Assembly (NCBI RefSeq): GCF_000158815.1
Contig: NZ_GG657738.1
Location: 3,124,928-3,188,927, forward strand
Origin: Micromonospora sp. ATCC 39149
GTDB lineage: Bacteria > Actinomycetota > Actinomycetes > Mycobacteriales > Micromonosporaceae
Length of the DNA stretch: 64,000 nt
Direction of reading: 5' to 3'
The position numbers and the translations under genes are program-made. Shown in pieces: positions 1-9,580 of this stretch. Position 1 is the stretch's first letter; every line of letters begins with the position of its first letter. The notes under the pieces are model-generated. The model was not told the origin of the DNA. It did not search any database and saw only the letters and a list, made by a program, of their open reading frames with translations.

Positions 1-613
1 GTGGAAAGTGCGAGATGGCCAGGTAGCTGCCCGGAGGGCAGGGGCGGCGATGAGCCGCCGGGCGACGCCCCAGCGGGTCGTCGTCGTCGTTCAGGTGGTG
101 CAGTATCGCCAGAAGCAGCAACCCGACCGGCTGGTCGAAGTCGATCAACTTCTGTTCGTTGAGCTGTTCCAGCAGTTCCTCGGGCTGCCGGACGTCGGCC
201 CCGATTACGGTGGTGGTCCGGGCGTCCGCGAGCAGAGCCCGACCGTGCGCGAGGGCCATGGGGTCGTTGTCCACGTAGACCACCCGGGCATCCGGGTCCA
301 CCTCGTGGGCGATCTCGTGCACGTTGCCCTGGGTGGGCAACCCGGAGCCGAGGTCGAGGAACTGCCGGATGCCGGCTTCGGCGGCCAGATACCGGACCGA
401 GCGACGGAGAAAGGCACGGCAGGCATGACCCGCCTCCTGGCCGTCCGGCGTCACCTGCAACGCCATTTGGGCGGCCTGCCGGTCGACCGCGAAGTTGTCC
501 TTGCCGCCGAGGTAGTAGTCGTAGACCCGGGCGATGCTGGGCCGGGTGGTGTCGACGCCCGGCGGCGCCACCTTCTCGCTCGTCAACGCTTCGATCCCTT
601 CGAACAAGGCCAT
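1..613 (-). CDS. DUF574-type S-adenosylmethionine methyltransferase, 3' end beyond the window
   Basis: Starts at ATG 613 directly after an in-frame TGA and runs leftwards off the window. The protein has the order typical of the DUF574/Methyltransf_19 family of actinobacteria: an N-terminal 'PSIARVYDYYLGGKDNF' motif (about residues 25-41), a SAM-binding 'LDLGSGLPT' loop (about 87-95) and a 'YVDNDP' acidic strand (about 112-117). The methyl acceptor is unknown for this family. Oddity: between about positions 20 and 65 the family pattern (ARRLIAALPSGSYL) is only recovered by dropping one base in each of three G/C homopolymers. The three shifts cancel, so the frame stays open but a stretch of about 18 residues is scrambled. 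This may be sequencing error or a real compensated frameshift. Confidence 0.85.
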   Translation of the reverse strand, partial: MALFEGIEALTSEKVAPPGVDTTRPSIARVYDYYLGGKDNFAVDRQAAQMALQVTPDGQEAGHACRAFLRRSVRYLAAEAGIRQFLDLGSGLPTQGNVHEIAHEVDPDARVVYVDNDPMALAHGRALLADARTTTVIGADVRQPEELLEQLNEQKLIDFDQPVGLLLLAILHHLNDDDDPLGRRPAAHRRPCPPGSYLAISHFP

Positions 614-912
614 GGTTGGTCACACTATGGCGGGGAGACCACGACACTCATGGCTGCCGAACCGACGCCGGCCCACGAATGAGGGCCGGGTGTGCACTGA
701 GGGTAGATGAGCGAGCCCCAAACGTCGATTCCGTGAGCGCCTGGCCGACAGCCGCAGGGGTACGCGACAGTCCATTCCAGCCATTGACGCAATAGGCGGT
801 GGCGCAGAGGAGCAGGTCTTCGTGTCTTCGTGATGTTCAAACGGGTGAAACGGGTTCGACTCCATGGCCAGTTGTGGGGCCCACGAAGCGATCAGGCTGT
901 TTCAGGTGGAAC
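614..912. other. Intergenic region without a convincing gene
   Basis: Short reading frames on both strands have no recognisable domain and poor starts. A T-arm-like GGTTCGACTCC occurs at 854-864, but no acceptor, D-arm or anticodon stem surrounds it. Confidence 0.5.
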
Positions 913-953
913 GTCACGCGGCCCGGCGGTGCATCGCCACCGGGCCGCGTGAC
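913..953 (-). terminator. Rho-independent-type hairpin after the GH43 gene
   Basis: Perfect 14-bp arms (GTCACGCGGCCCGG at 913-926 and its complement at 940-953) enclose a 13-nt loop, just downstream of the leftward GH43 gene that ends at 974. Actinobacterial terminators often lack a U tract, as here. Confidence 0.7.
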
Positions 954-973
954 GGGCGGAGTCGCGGTCGGTG

Positions 974-3091
974 CTAGGGAGTGGCGATGTCGAAGCGTCG
1001 GACGGTGACGGCGCCGCCGAGCGCCTGGGTGGCGTAGTTGAAGATCCCGAACCGGTAGCCCATGAAGAACTGCCAGTCGCTGTTCAACGTGAACGCCGGC
1101 CCGAGGGCGGTGAAGTTCACCCCGTCGGTGCTGTACGAGAAGCGGGCCTGTCGCCCGGATCCGGGCCGGATGTCGGCGTTGATCCGTAGCCAGATCCGGC
1201 CGCCCGAGATGTTGGCACTCGCCTGCTCGACGCCGGTTCCGACGGTGTTCCAGCTCCCGGTGCTCATGGTGAGACCGTTGGTCATCACCACCCTGGTCGT
1301 GCCGTTGTCGCGTTTGACGCCGATCCACGCCGACGAGTCGCGCAGCATGGCGAGCCCGGCCCGGTCACCGTTGGCCATGGTCGAGTAGTCGAGTTCGATC
1401 GTCCCGGTGGAGCTGGGGCCCTGGATGCGGTGGGTGACGGTGTTCCGGGCCGAGTAGAGGTCGTTCGTCACCGTCGCGGTCTGCAACCGCAGCCCGTTGT
1501 TGACGCTGTACTTGCTGGTGTCCGGGTTGTGGTTCCACTCCCACCGGTGCCCGAGGGTGGGCCCGGTGAAGGTTTCCGGGCCAATCATCGGCTGCACCGT
1601 CCGGGACGTGGTGATGTTCGGCTTCGGGTAGTTGACCCCCCACCGTCCGTTGACGGTCTGCACGACCGGCCAACCGTCGGCGGTCCAGGTGATGGGTGCC
1701 AGGGTCGGCATCCGGCCACCCGGGTAGGCGTCGGTGAACGCCATGTAGTACCAGTCGCCGTTCTGGGTCTGCACCAGGCCGCCCTGGTGCGGGACCCCGC
1801 CACCGGAGATCGGCCCGGGCAGGTCCAACAGCACCTGACGCATTTCGTACGGCCCGAACGGCGAGCTGGACTTCAGCACGTACTGGCCGTTGGCCGGGCG
1901 GGTCAGCCAGATGTAGTAGCTGCCGTTGCGCTTGTAGAAACGCGCGCCCTCCAGCGTGCCGACGCTGGCCGGCGTGGAGAAGACCTGCTGCGTGCGGACC
2001 TGGGACAGCCCGTCCGCCGACAGCTGCGCCACGCTGATGTTCCCGTTGCCGTACGCCACGTACATCGTGTCGTTGTCGTCGATCAGCAGGCCCGCGTCGT
2101 AGTAGCAGTTGTTGATCTGTGAGCGCTTCTGCCAGTTGCCGTCCACGGCCGCCGACGTGTACACGTACGTGCGGTTGAACTCGACGCAGCCGACCCAGTA
2201 GTAGGTGCTGTTGCTCGGCCGGTAGTTGAACGCCGACGCCCAGATTCCCTTGACGTAGGCCCGCCCGCCGGTCAGGTTGTAGGCGTTGGAGCCGAAGTCC
2301 AGGTTCGGCACCGAGTGGCCGGCGTACTCCCAGTTCACCAGGTCGTAGGAGCGCAGGATAGGCGCACCCGGCGAGTAGTGCATCGTCGAGGCCGAGTAGT
2401 AGTAGGCGTCGCCCACGCGGATGATGTCGCCATCGGCGAAGTCCTGCCACACCACGGGGTTCGTGAACTGCCCTCCGCTGGGCGGCGGCGTGGTGGGGGT
2501 GGTGCCGCCGATGGGCACGAGCTGCCACTGCTGGTTGTTGCCACCCCAGTCGCTGTACTGCACGATGTTTCCACCATCAGCCGTCGACGCGTTCTGCACC
2601 TCCACGGCCTTGTTGCTGTTCCGGTTGATCAACCGCACGTAGCCACCGGCCGAATCAGCCAACCGGAACTGCTGATTCGTCCCGTTGCCGTCGCTCCACT
2701 GCACAATCGACGCACCATCGGCCGTCGAAAAGTTGTACACGTCCAGCACCTTGCCGGAATGCCTCGACCGCAACCGGTAGTACCCACCACCAGAATCCAC
2801 GAACTGCCACTGCTGCCACGCCCCGTCGTTACGCGTCCACTGCGTGATTCGCGCCCCGTCGCCCGTAGCCTGGTTGTACACATCCAACGCCTTGCCGCTG
2901 TTGCGATTCACCAGCACATACCAGGCGCTGGTATCCACGGTCGCCGCCGACGCCACCGGCGGAGCAACCACGACGGCGACACCACCGGCCAACGCGGTCA
3001 CCATCGCCACCAATGCCACCAACCACCTCCGGCGGCGGGGACGCGGCTGGGACGCCACCCCGACCGGCCGGGCAGACGCGAGCGAACCCAT
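974..3091 (-). CDS. Secreted glycoside hydrolase family 43 enzyme with N-terminal ricin-type lectin domain
   Basis: The 705-residue protein begins with an Arg-rich (RPRRRRW) n-region and a hydrophobic core ending in VASA/A near residue 49, so it is exported, possibly by the Tat route. A ricin-B trefoil with three QW repeats ('NQQF', 'NNQQWQL') spans about 55-195, followed by a Thr/Pro linker. The GH43 five-bladed propeller (about 210-490) shows 'QDFADGD' (candidate base), 'YYDAGLLIDD' and 'EGARFYK' (candidate acid). A C-terminal ConA-like GH43 domain covers about 510-705. Family members cleave arabinan or xylan side chains (arabinofuranosidase, xylosidase); the exact substrate cannot be told. 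A LacI-type operator lies 26 bp upstream of the start and a terminator follows. Confidence 0.9.
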   Translation of the reverse strand: MGSLASARPVGVASQPRPRRRRWLVALVAMVTALAGGVAVVVAPPVASAATVDTSAWYVLVNRNSGKALDVYNQATGDGARITQWTRNDGAWQQWQFVDSGGGYYRLRSRHSGKVLDVYNFSTADGASIVQWSDGNGTNQQFRLADSAGGYVRLINRNSNKAVEVQNASTADGGNIVQYSDWGGNNQQWQLVPIGGTTPTTPPPSGGQFTNPVVWQDFADGDIIRVGDAYYYSASTMHYSPGAPILRSYDLVNWEYAGHSVPNLDFGSNAYNLTGGRAYVKGIWASAFNYRPSNSTYYWVGCVEFNRTYVYTSAAVDGNWQKRSQINNCYYDAGLLIDDNDTMYVAYGNGNISVAQLSADGLSQVRTQQVFSTPASVGTLEGARFYKRNGSYYIWLTRPANGQYVLKSSSPFGPYEMRQVLLDLPGPISGGGVPHQGGLVQTQNGDWYYMAFTDAYPGGRMPTLAPITWTADGWPVVQTVNGRWGVNYPKPNITTSRTVQPMIGPETFTGPTLGHRWEWNHNPDTSKYSVNNGLRLQTATVTNDLYSARNTVTHRIQGPSSTGTIELDYSTMANGDRAGLAMLRDSSAWIGVKRDNGTTRVVMTNGLTMSTGSWNTVGTGVEQASANISGGRIWLRINADIRPGSGRQARFSYSTDGVNFTALGPAFTLNSDWQFFMGYRFGIFNYATQALGGAVTVRRFDIATP

Positions 3092-3116
3092 CGATCATCT
3101 CCTATCAGTATGGATT

Positions 3117-3130
3117 TGTTAGCGCTAACA
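3117..3130. promoter_or_regulatory. LacI-family operator TGTTAGCGCTAACA
   Basis: A perfect 14-bp palindrome with the central CG typical of LacI/GalR-family operators, 26 bp before the GH43 start. A near copy (TGTGAGCGTTAACA) precedes the GH62 gene at 15596 and a related palindrome lies upstream of the polyester hydrolase at 20920. Sugar-relieved repression is inferred. Confidence 0.75.
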
Positions 3131-3174
3131 TCCCGACGCGAGAGGCACTGCGGCGCGTGGACTTCGATCACCTC

Positions 3175-3189
3175 CGATGGAATCCATCG
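3175..3189. promoter_or_regulatory. 15-bp palindrome CGATGGA-A-TCCATCG
   Basis: Perfect 7-bp arms around a single A, 45 bp beyond the LacI-type operator. It could be a second regulator site or a hairpin. No factor is assigned. Confidence 0.4.
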
Positions 3190-3673
3190 AAGAGAAGCGA
3201 TGTTACTGGACTGTTTCGCCGGGTTCAAGGGCGGCGAACCCCGCCGCCGGCGGCGATACCCCGAACGACCGGTCGCCGCAGGTGGATCGGGGTGACCGAC
3301 CCTCGCCCCCGGCTCGAACCCCTGGGGCGGGCGTTGCGCTGCCGGCACGCAGAGCCATGGCCGATCCGGCGTGGCGGTCCACGCCACGCCGCGCGGCGTG
3401 AACCGTTCACGCCGGATTCAAAAGGCATGAGGATCGCTTCACATGACGGCAGACCGCCGGTTGGAGTCCACAGCCGGACCACCACCTGATCGTATCGACA
3501 AGCGTCTTAACAAGTAGTTTCTGGACCATCGCACAAATCGACGGTGCGGAACCCATGCGGTCCGGCGGTTCCTCACTTATGCTGCCCAATGTCTTCGTCA
3601 ATCCGACCAGAGCCGTCACCGCACCACCCCGCAACCACCAACGACGGCTGGCCCGCTCGCCGATCGGAGCCCC

Positions 3674-4756
3674 ATGCCCCTACGTGCCACCGCCACCGCA
3701 CTGGCCAGCCTCTGCCTCGCCCTGCCCGCCGCCGTCCCGGTGGGCGCCGCCGCCTCGCCCCCACGGGTCGTTCCGGCCCACGGTGTTAACGATCACATCG
3801 GGGCCGATCGTGCCATCGACGCCCTGGCGGGGCCGCCCGGGGCCCCACCCGGCGTATGCCCGTCCGGCGCTGGCTACGGCCCGCCCCTGCCGGCGACGTC
3901 GGTCGCGGCCACGAAGATCCGCAGTGGATTCTCGTTCCTCGAAGGGCCCGTCTGGCTCGCCGACCGGGGCTACCTGCTGATGTCCGACATGGGCGCGGCC
4001 ACCGGGCCGGAGAACGTCCAGCCGTCGACGATCCGGCGGTTCACGCCGCCGGCGACCTTCGACACGTTCATCGCCGACTCGGGCAGCAACGGGCTCGCGC
4101 TCAGCCCCGACGCGCAGCAGCTCGTCGCCGCCACGCACGACCGGCGCAGCGTCTCGTCGTACCGGATCAACGACCTGACCCGTGGTGTCATCGCCTCCGG
4201 CTACCAGGGCCGGGCGTTCAACTCGCCGAACGACGTGGCGGTCCGCTCGGACGGCGTCGTCTACTTCACCGACCCCAACTTCCAGCGCGGCGGTCGCCCG
4301 GACCAGATGAACGGGCGTACCAGCGTGTTCCGCGTCTCGGGCGGCCAGGTGTCGCTGCTGGACGACACGCTGCGACAGCCCAACGGCATCGCGCTCTCCC
4401 CGGACGGCACCACCCTCTACGTGGGCGCCTACGGCGAGAACAAGATCTACCGGTATGCCGTCCGGGCCGACGGCAGCACCGGCTCCCGCAGCGTGTTCGT
4501 CAACTACGTCGGTGGCCCGGACGGTGCCACGATCGACTGCGCCGGGAACGTGTACTGGGCGTCGGGCTTCGACGGCCTGGTCCACGTCTACTCCCCCACG
4601 GGCACCCAACTCGGCACGATCCGGGCCGCCTCCTCCGGCACGACCAACGTGGCGTTCGGCGGGACCGACCGGCGGACCCTCTACGTCACCTCGGGCCCGA
4701 GGAACGACTCCGGCCTGTACAGCGTGCGGCTCAACGTGCCCGGCTATCCGTACTGA
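3674..4756 (+). CDS. Secreted SMP-30/gluconolactonase-like beta-propeller protein
   Basis: The 360-residue protein has a signal peptide ending near 'PVGAAA' (about residue 26). It then shows propeller repeats with SMP-30/LRE signatures: 'FLEGPVWL' (about 88-95), 'NGLALSPD', 'FNSPNDVAVRSDG', 'PNGIALSPDGTTLYV' and 'GGPDGATIDCAGNVYW'. The conserved Glu of 'EGP', Asn of 'NSPND' and Asp of 'PDG' are the usual divalent-metal ligands. Family members hydrolyse sugar lactones; the extracellular substrate is unknown. The ATG start directly precedes a good signal peptide. It may be co-expressed with the esterase gene 161 bp downstream, although a strong hairpin separates them. Confidence 0.85.
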   Translation: MPLRATATALASLCLALPAAVPVGAAASPPRVVPAHGVNDHIGADRAIDALAGPPGAPPGVCPSGAGYGPPLPATSVAATKIRSGFSFLEGPVWLADRGYLLMSDMGAATGPENVQPSTIRRFTPPATFDTFIADSGSNGLALSPDAQQLVAATHDRRSVSSYRINDLTRGVIASGYQGRAFNSPNDVAVRSDGVVYFTDPNFQRGGRPDQMNGRTSVFRVSGGQVSLLDDTLRQPNGIALSPDGTTLYVGAYGENKIYRYAVRADGSTGSRSVFVNYVGGPDGATIDCAGNVYWASGFDGLVHVYSPTGTQLGTIRAASSGTTNVAFGGTDRRTLYVTSGPRNDSGLYSVRLNVPGYPY

Positions 4757-4836
4757 CCGCCAGGTTCCACAGGCAGGGACGTATCGCGTGCGAACCCGCC
4801 CTCTCGCCACCCTCGGCGAGTAGTCCCGGGCCGACA

Positions 4837-4861
4837 CCGGCCCGGCGCACCGCCGGGCCGG
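4837..4861 (+). terminator. GC-rich hairpin between SMP-30 and esterase genes
   Basis: Perfect 11-bp arms (CCGGCCCGGCG and its complement) around a CAC loop, 80 bp after the SMP-30 stop and 57 bp before the next start. It is a likely terminator or attenuator. Confidence 0.6.
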
Positions 4862-4917
4862 GCCCACACCACCATCCTCGGCGACGTCGCCGACAACCCG
4901 TACCCAGATCGGAGACC

Positions 4918-6288
4918 ATGCCCGTGAAGCGTCTACTCAGGGCGGTGGCGGCCGCCGCGGTCGTGCCGCTGCTCGCCATGACGGTGCTGATGACGGCACA
5001 GCCGGCCGCGGCGGCATCGCTGACCCAGGTCAGCAACTTCGGCAACAACCCGAGCAACCTCAACATGTACCTCTACGTGCCCGACAACGTCGCACCGAAG
5101 CCGGCGTTGCTGGTGCTGATCCACTACTGCGGCGGATCCGGGCCGGCGATCTTCAACGGCAACGGTCGCGACTACGTCACCGCCGCCGACCGGTACGGCT
5201 ACGTCATCGTGCTGCCGGAGGTCACCCGGAGCAGCAAGTGCTTCGACGTGTACTCGCCACAAGGGCTGCGGCGCGGCGGCGGAAGCGACTCGGACGGCAT
5301 CATCTCCATGGTCAACTATGCCAAGCAGCGGCACAACGTCGACCCGGCCCGGGTGTACGTCAGCGGGTTCTCCTCCGGGGCGATGATGACCAACGTGATG
5401 GCGGCGCAGTACCCGGACGTGTTCGCCGCGGGATCGGCGTTCAGCGGGGTGCCCGCCACCTGTTTCGCGACCGGTAGCAGCACCAACACCTGGAACAGCC
5501 AGTGCGCCGGTGGCCAGCTCACCAAGACCGCCCAGCAGTGGGGCGACGCCGCCCGCGCGATGTACCCCGGCTACACCGGCCGGTATCCCCGGATGCAGTT
5601 CTGGCACGGGACCACCGACACCACGCTGTCGTACGTGAACTTCGGCGAAGAGATCAAGCAGTGGACCAACCTGCACGGGCTGAGCCAGACCCCGGTGTTC
5701 ACCGACCGCCCGCAGTCGAACTGGACCCGTGCCCGGTACGGCGACAGCGGCACCCGGGCGACGATCGAGGGCGTCAGCATCAGCGGGGTGGGACACGAGC
5801 TGCCGCAGGCCGGTCAGATCGCGTACGCCATCTCCTTCCTCGGCCTCGACGGCACCCCCACCACGCCGACCCCGTCGCCGACGACACCGCCGCCGACGGC
5901 CGGGGTCGCGGTGGTGGGGGGCCAGTCGGGCCGCTGCCTGGAGGTGCCGAACGCCAGCACCACCAACGGCGTCCAGACGCAGCTGTGGGACTGCACCGGC
6001 GGCACCGCCCAACGCTGGACCCGCACCGCGAGCAGGCAACTCCAGGTGTACGGCAGCAAGTGCCTCGACGCCAGCGGCGCGGGCACCAGCAACGGCACCC
6101 AGGTGATCATCTGGGACTGCCACGGCGGCGCCAACCAGCAGTGGAACGTCAACGCCAACGGCACCATCACCAACGCCCAGTCCGGGCTCTGCCTGGACGC
6201 CAACGCCGCAGGCACCGCCAACGGCACCAAGGTCATTCTCTGGTCCTGCAACGGCCAGGCCAACCAACAGTGGACGCTACGGAGCTGA
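4918..6288 (+). CDS. Secreted CE1/PHB-depolymerase-like esterase with C-terminal ricin lectin domain
   Basis: The 456-residue protein starts at ATG 4918; reading further left only extends into the antisense shadow of the SMP-30 gene. The signal peptide ends in 'QPAAAA' (about 33). An alpha/beta-hydrolase domain (about 34-320) has 'LIHYCGG' (oxyanion region) and nucleophile Ser152 in GFSSG. A candidate Asp lies after 'FWHGTTDTT' and a His in 'GVGHELP'. This layout fits acetylxylan/feruloyl esterases of CE1 and PHB depolymerases. After a Thr/Pro linker ([15 protein letters not shown]) comes a ricin-B trefoil with QxW repeats ('[10 protein letters not shown]', 'NQQWTLRS'). The role is probably deacylating xylan outside the cell. 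The ricin module closely resembles that of the SGNH esterase at 18210. Confidence 0.9.
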   Translation: MPVKRLLRAVAAAAVVPLLAMTVLMTAQPAAAASLTQVSNFGNNPSNLNMYLYVPDNVAPKPALLVLIHYCGGSGPAIFNGNGRDYVTAADRYGYVIVLPEVTRSSKCFDVYSPQGLRRGGGSDSDGIISMVNYAKQRHNVDPARVYVSGFSSGAMMTNVMAAQYPDVFAAGSAFSGVPATCFATGSSTNTWNSQCAGGQLTKTAQQWGDAARAMYPGYTGRYPRMQFWHGTTDTTLSYVNFGEEIKQWTNLHGLSQTPVFTDRPQSNWTRARYGDSGTRATIEGVSISGVGHELPQAGQIAYAISFLGLDGTPTTPTPSPTTPPPTAGVAVVGGQSGRCLEVPNASTTNGVQTQLWDCTGGTAQRWTRTASRQLQVYGSKCLDASGAGTSNGTQVIIWDCHGGANQQWNVNANGTITNAQSGLCLDANAAGTANGTKVILWSCNGQANQQWTLRS

Positions 6289-6449
6289 GGAAACCCCGCG
6301 CTACGGGTGTGGCACGGCGACGACGCGAGGGCGACGACGCCAGCGCGCAGAGTCGCGCTCTGGCCGGCGGTCCTCGGTTCCCACGCGCCCCAGCCGCCTC
6401 CGCCCGGGCGTCTCCTTCCGTCGTGGGGAGGCGCCCGACGCGGGATGGC

Positions 6450-6899
<450 letters not shown>

Positions 6900-6934
6900 T
6901 CCACCCGGCGGCGCGGTGCGCGTCGCCGGGCGGG

Positions 6935-7429
6935 TCAGCGTGACGTCTCGGCGAGCAGGCCGTCGATCTGGCCCACGGCCTCGCGCAGGCCCTCTTCCAT
7001 GCCCATGTTCACCATCTGCTCAAGCTGCTCGGCGTCCACGAACCGGCTGACCAGCTTCATCCGCGTACGGCCACCGTCCGCCTCCAGCGTGACGACGGCA
7101 CGCGTCGGCCGGTCGGCGTCGGTCGGGTTGCCGTTCTCGTCCGAGAAGCCGTCGTCGAACTCCAGCCGGTGCGGCGCGTCGAGCGCCGTGATACGCCACC
7201 AACCACGCGCCTTCTCGCCTTCCGGGCCGGTCATGTAGTAGTGGGACCAGCCCCCCACCACGAATTCGTGCTGCTCGAACGTGGCCGGCCAGGTCGGCGG
7301 CCCCCACCACCGCTCCAGCTGGCGCGCGTCCTCCCACACCTGCCAGACACGCTCGATTCCGGCGTCGAACTCGGCGACGTAGGTCAGCGTCAACGCCTTG
7401 ACGTCCTTCTGGGTACTCGTCACGGGCAT
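6935..7429 (-). CDS. SRPBCC/AHSA1-domain protein
   Basis: The 164-residue protein begins at ATG 7429 with a GGGGAA-type ribosome site, downstream of the ArsR gene with 19 bp between them. The START-like AHSA1 fold is shown by 'FDAGIERVWQVWEDARQLERWWGP' near the N-terminus, 'GGWSHYYMTGPEG' and 'SRFVDAEQLEQMVNMGMEEGL'. Such proteins form a hydrophobic ligand cavity and are very often encoded directly after an ArsR repressor, as here. The ligand is unknown. It is probably co-transcribed with, and controlled by, that repressor. Confidence 0.85.
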   Translation of the reverse strand: MPVTSTQKDVKALTLTYVAEFDAGIERVWQVWEDARQLERWWGPPTWPATFEQHEFVVGGWSHYYMTGPEGEKARGWWRITALDAPHRLEFDDGFSDENGNPTDADRPTRAVVTLEADGGRTRMKLVSRFVDAEQLEQMVNMGMEEGLREAVGQIDGLLAETSR

Positions 7430-7448
7430 GGTTCGGTTCCCCTTCTTC

Positions 7449-8772
<1,324 letters not shown>

Positions 8773-8802
8773 CCCGGCGGAAGCCGGTTGCGGCAAGGGC
8801 GG

Positions 8803-9417
8803 CTACTCCCCTCGGGGCACCTGGCCCTTGACCTCGTCGTAGCCGACCTTCTCGGGTGCCGCGACCGGCGCGTAGATCACCCGGATCACGCCCGTCGGGA
8901 ACACCTCCGTCGCCGTCACTCGCAGGTGGTACGGCGCGTCGCCGTCGTCGAACAGCTTGCGGCCCTTGCGCGCCGCCACCGGATGCACCAGCAGACGCAG
9001 CTCGTCGACCAGCCCCGCGGCGAGCAACTGCTGCACCACCGAGATCGATCCCGGAATGAGGATGCCCCTGCTGCCGGCATCGGCCTTGAGCGAGGCGACG
9101 GCATCGAGGAGGTCGCCCTTGATCAGCTCGGAGTTGCGCCAGGAGAACTCCAGCGACTGGCGGGAGACGACGACCTTCCGCACGTCACCGAGTTGCTTGG
9201 CGAACGGCGCGTCGTCCCCGCCCTGGGCCTCGCGGTCGGGCCAGGCTCCGGCGAAGCTGTCATAGGTCGGGCGTCCGATGAGCAACACGTCGGCGCTGTC
9301 GTAGTCCTCGCTGACGGCGCGACCCATGTTCTCGTCGAAGTACGGAAGGTGCCAGTCGGGGTCGATCTCGGCGACCCCGTCGGCCGAGATGAACAGCGTG
9401 GAGATGACCTTTGCCAT
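8803..9417 (-). CDS. Dihydrofolate-reductase/RibD-C-like family protein
   Basis: The 204-residue protein belongs to the RibD C-terminal/DHFR-like family: 'MAKVISTLFISADGVAEID' at the start, 'ADVLLIGRPTYDSFAGAWP' (about 42-60), 'KVVVSRQSL' and 'ILIPGSISVVQQLLAAGLVDELRLLVHPV' (about 119-147). These proteins bind NADPH and reduce unidentified substrates; they are not true folate enzymes. It stands alone, convergent with tsnR (30 bp apart), with a purine-rich ribosome site before ATG 9417. Confidence 0.85.
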   Translation of the reverse strand: MAKVISTLFISADGVAEIDPDWHLPYFDENMGRAVSEDYDSADVLLIGRPTYDSFAGAWPDREAQGGDDAPFAKQLGDVRKVVVSRQSLEFSWRNSELIKGDLLDAVASLKADAGSRGILIPGSISVVQQLLAAGLVDELRLLVHPVAARKGRKLFDDGDAPYHLRVTATEVFPTGVIRVIYAPVAAPEKVGYDEVKGQVPRGE

Positions 9418-9580
9418 CGGAGTGCCCCCTTCGGGTCAGGTAGTGCCGACGGATAGACCGGGGCAGCATCGCAAACTCATCGGCCGAACAGGCCAAGCCC
9501 GGCCACTCGGCCAGGCACGACGGTCGGGGCGTGGGTCCGCCGGGGTGCGGTTCACGCACGGGCCCAGGCCGCCGGCGCGT

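Larger units (their letters stand above)
3092..3673. other. Divergent promoter region between GH43 and SMP-30 genes
   Basis: A 582-bp non-coding region. It holds the TGTTAGCGCTAACA operator (3117-3130) and a second palindrome (3175-3189), both near the GH43 start. The right half has no clear motif. Overlapping reading frames here are Arg/Pro-rich shadows. Confidence 0.6.

Noticed and set aside
854..864. T-arm-like GGTTCGACTCC suggesting a tRNA
   Set aside because: No acceptor stem, D-arm or anticodon arm can be folded around it.
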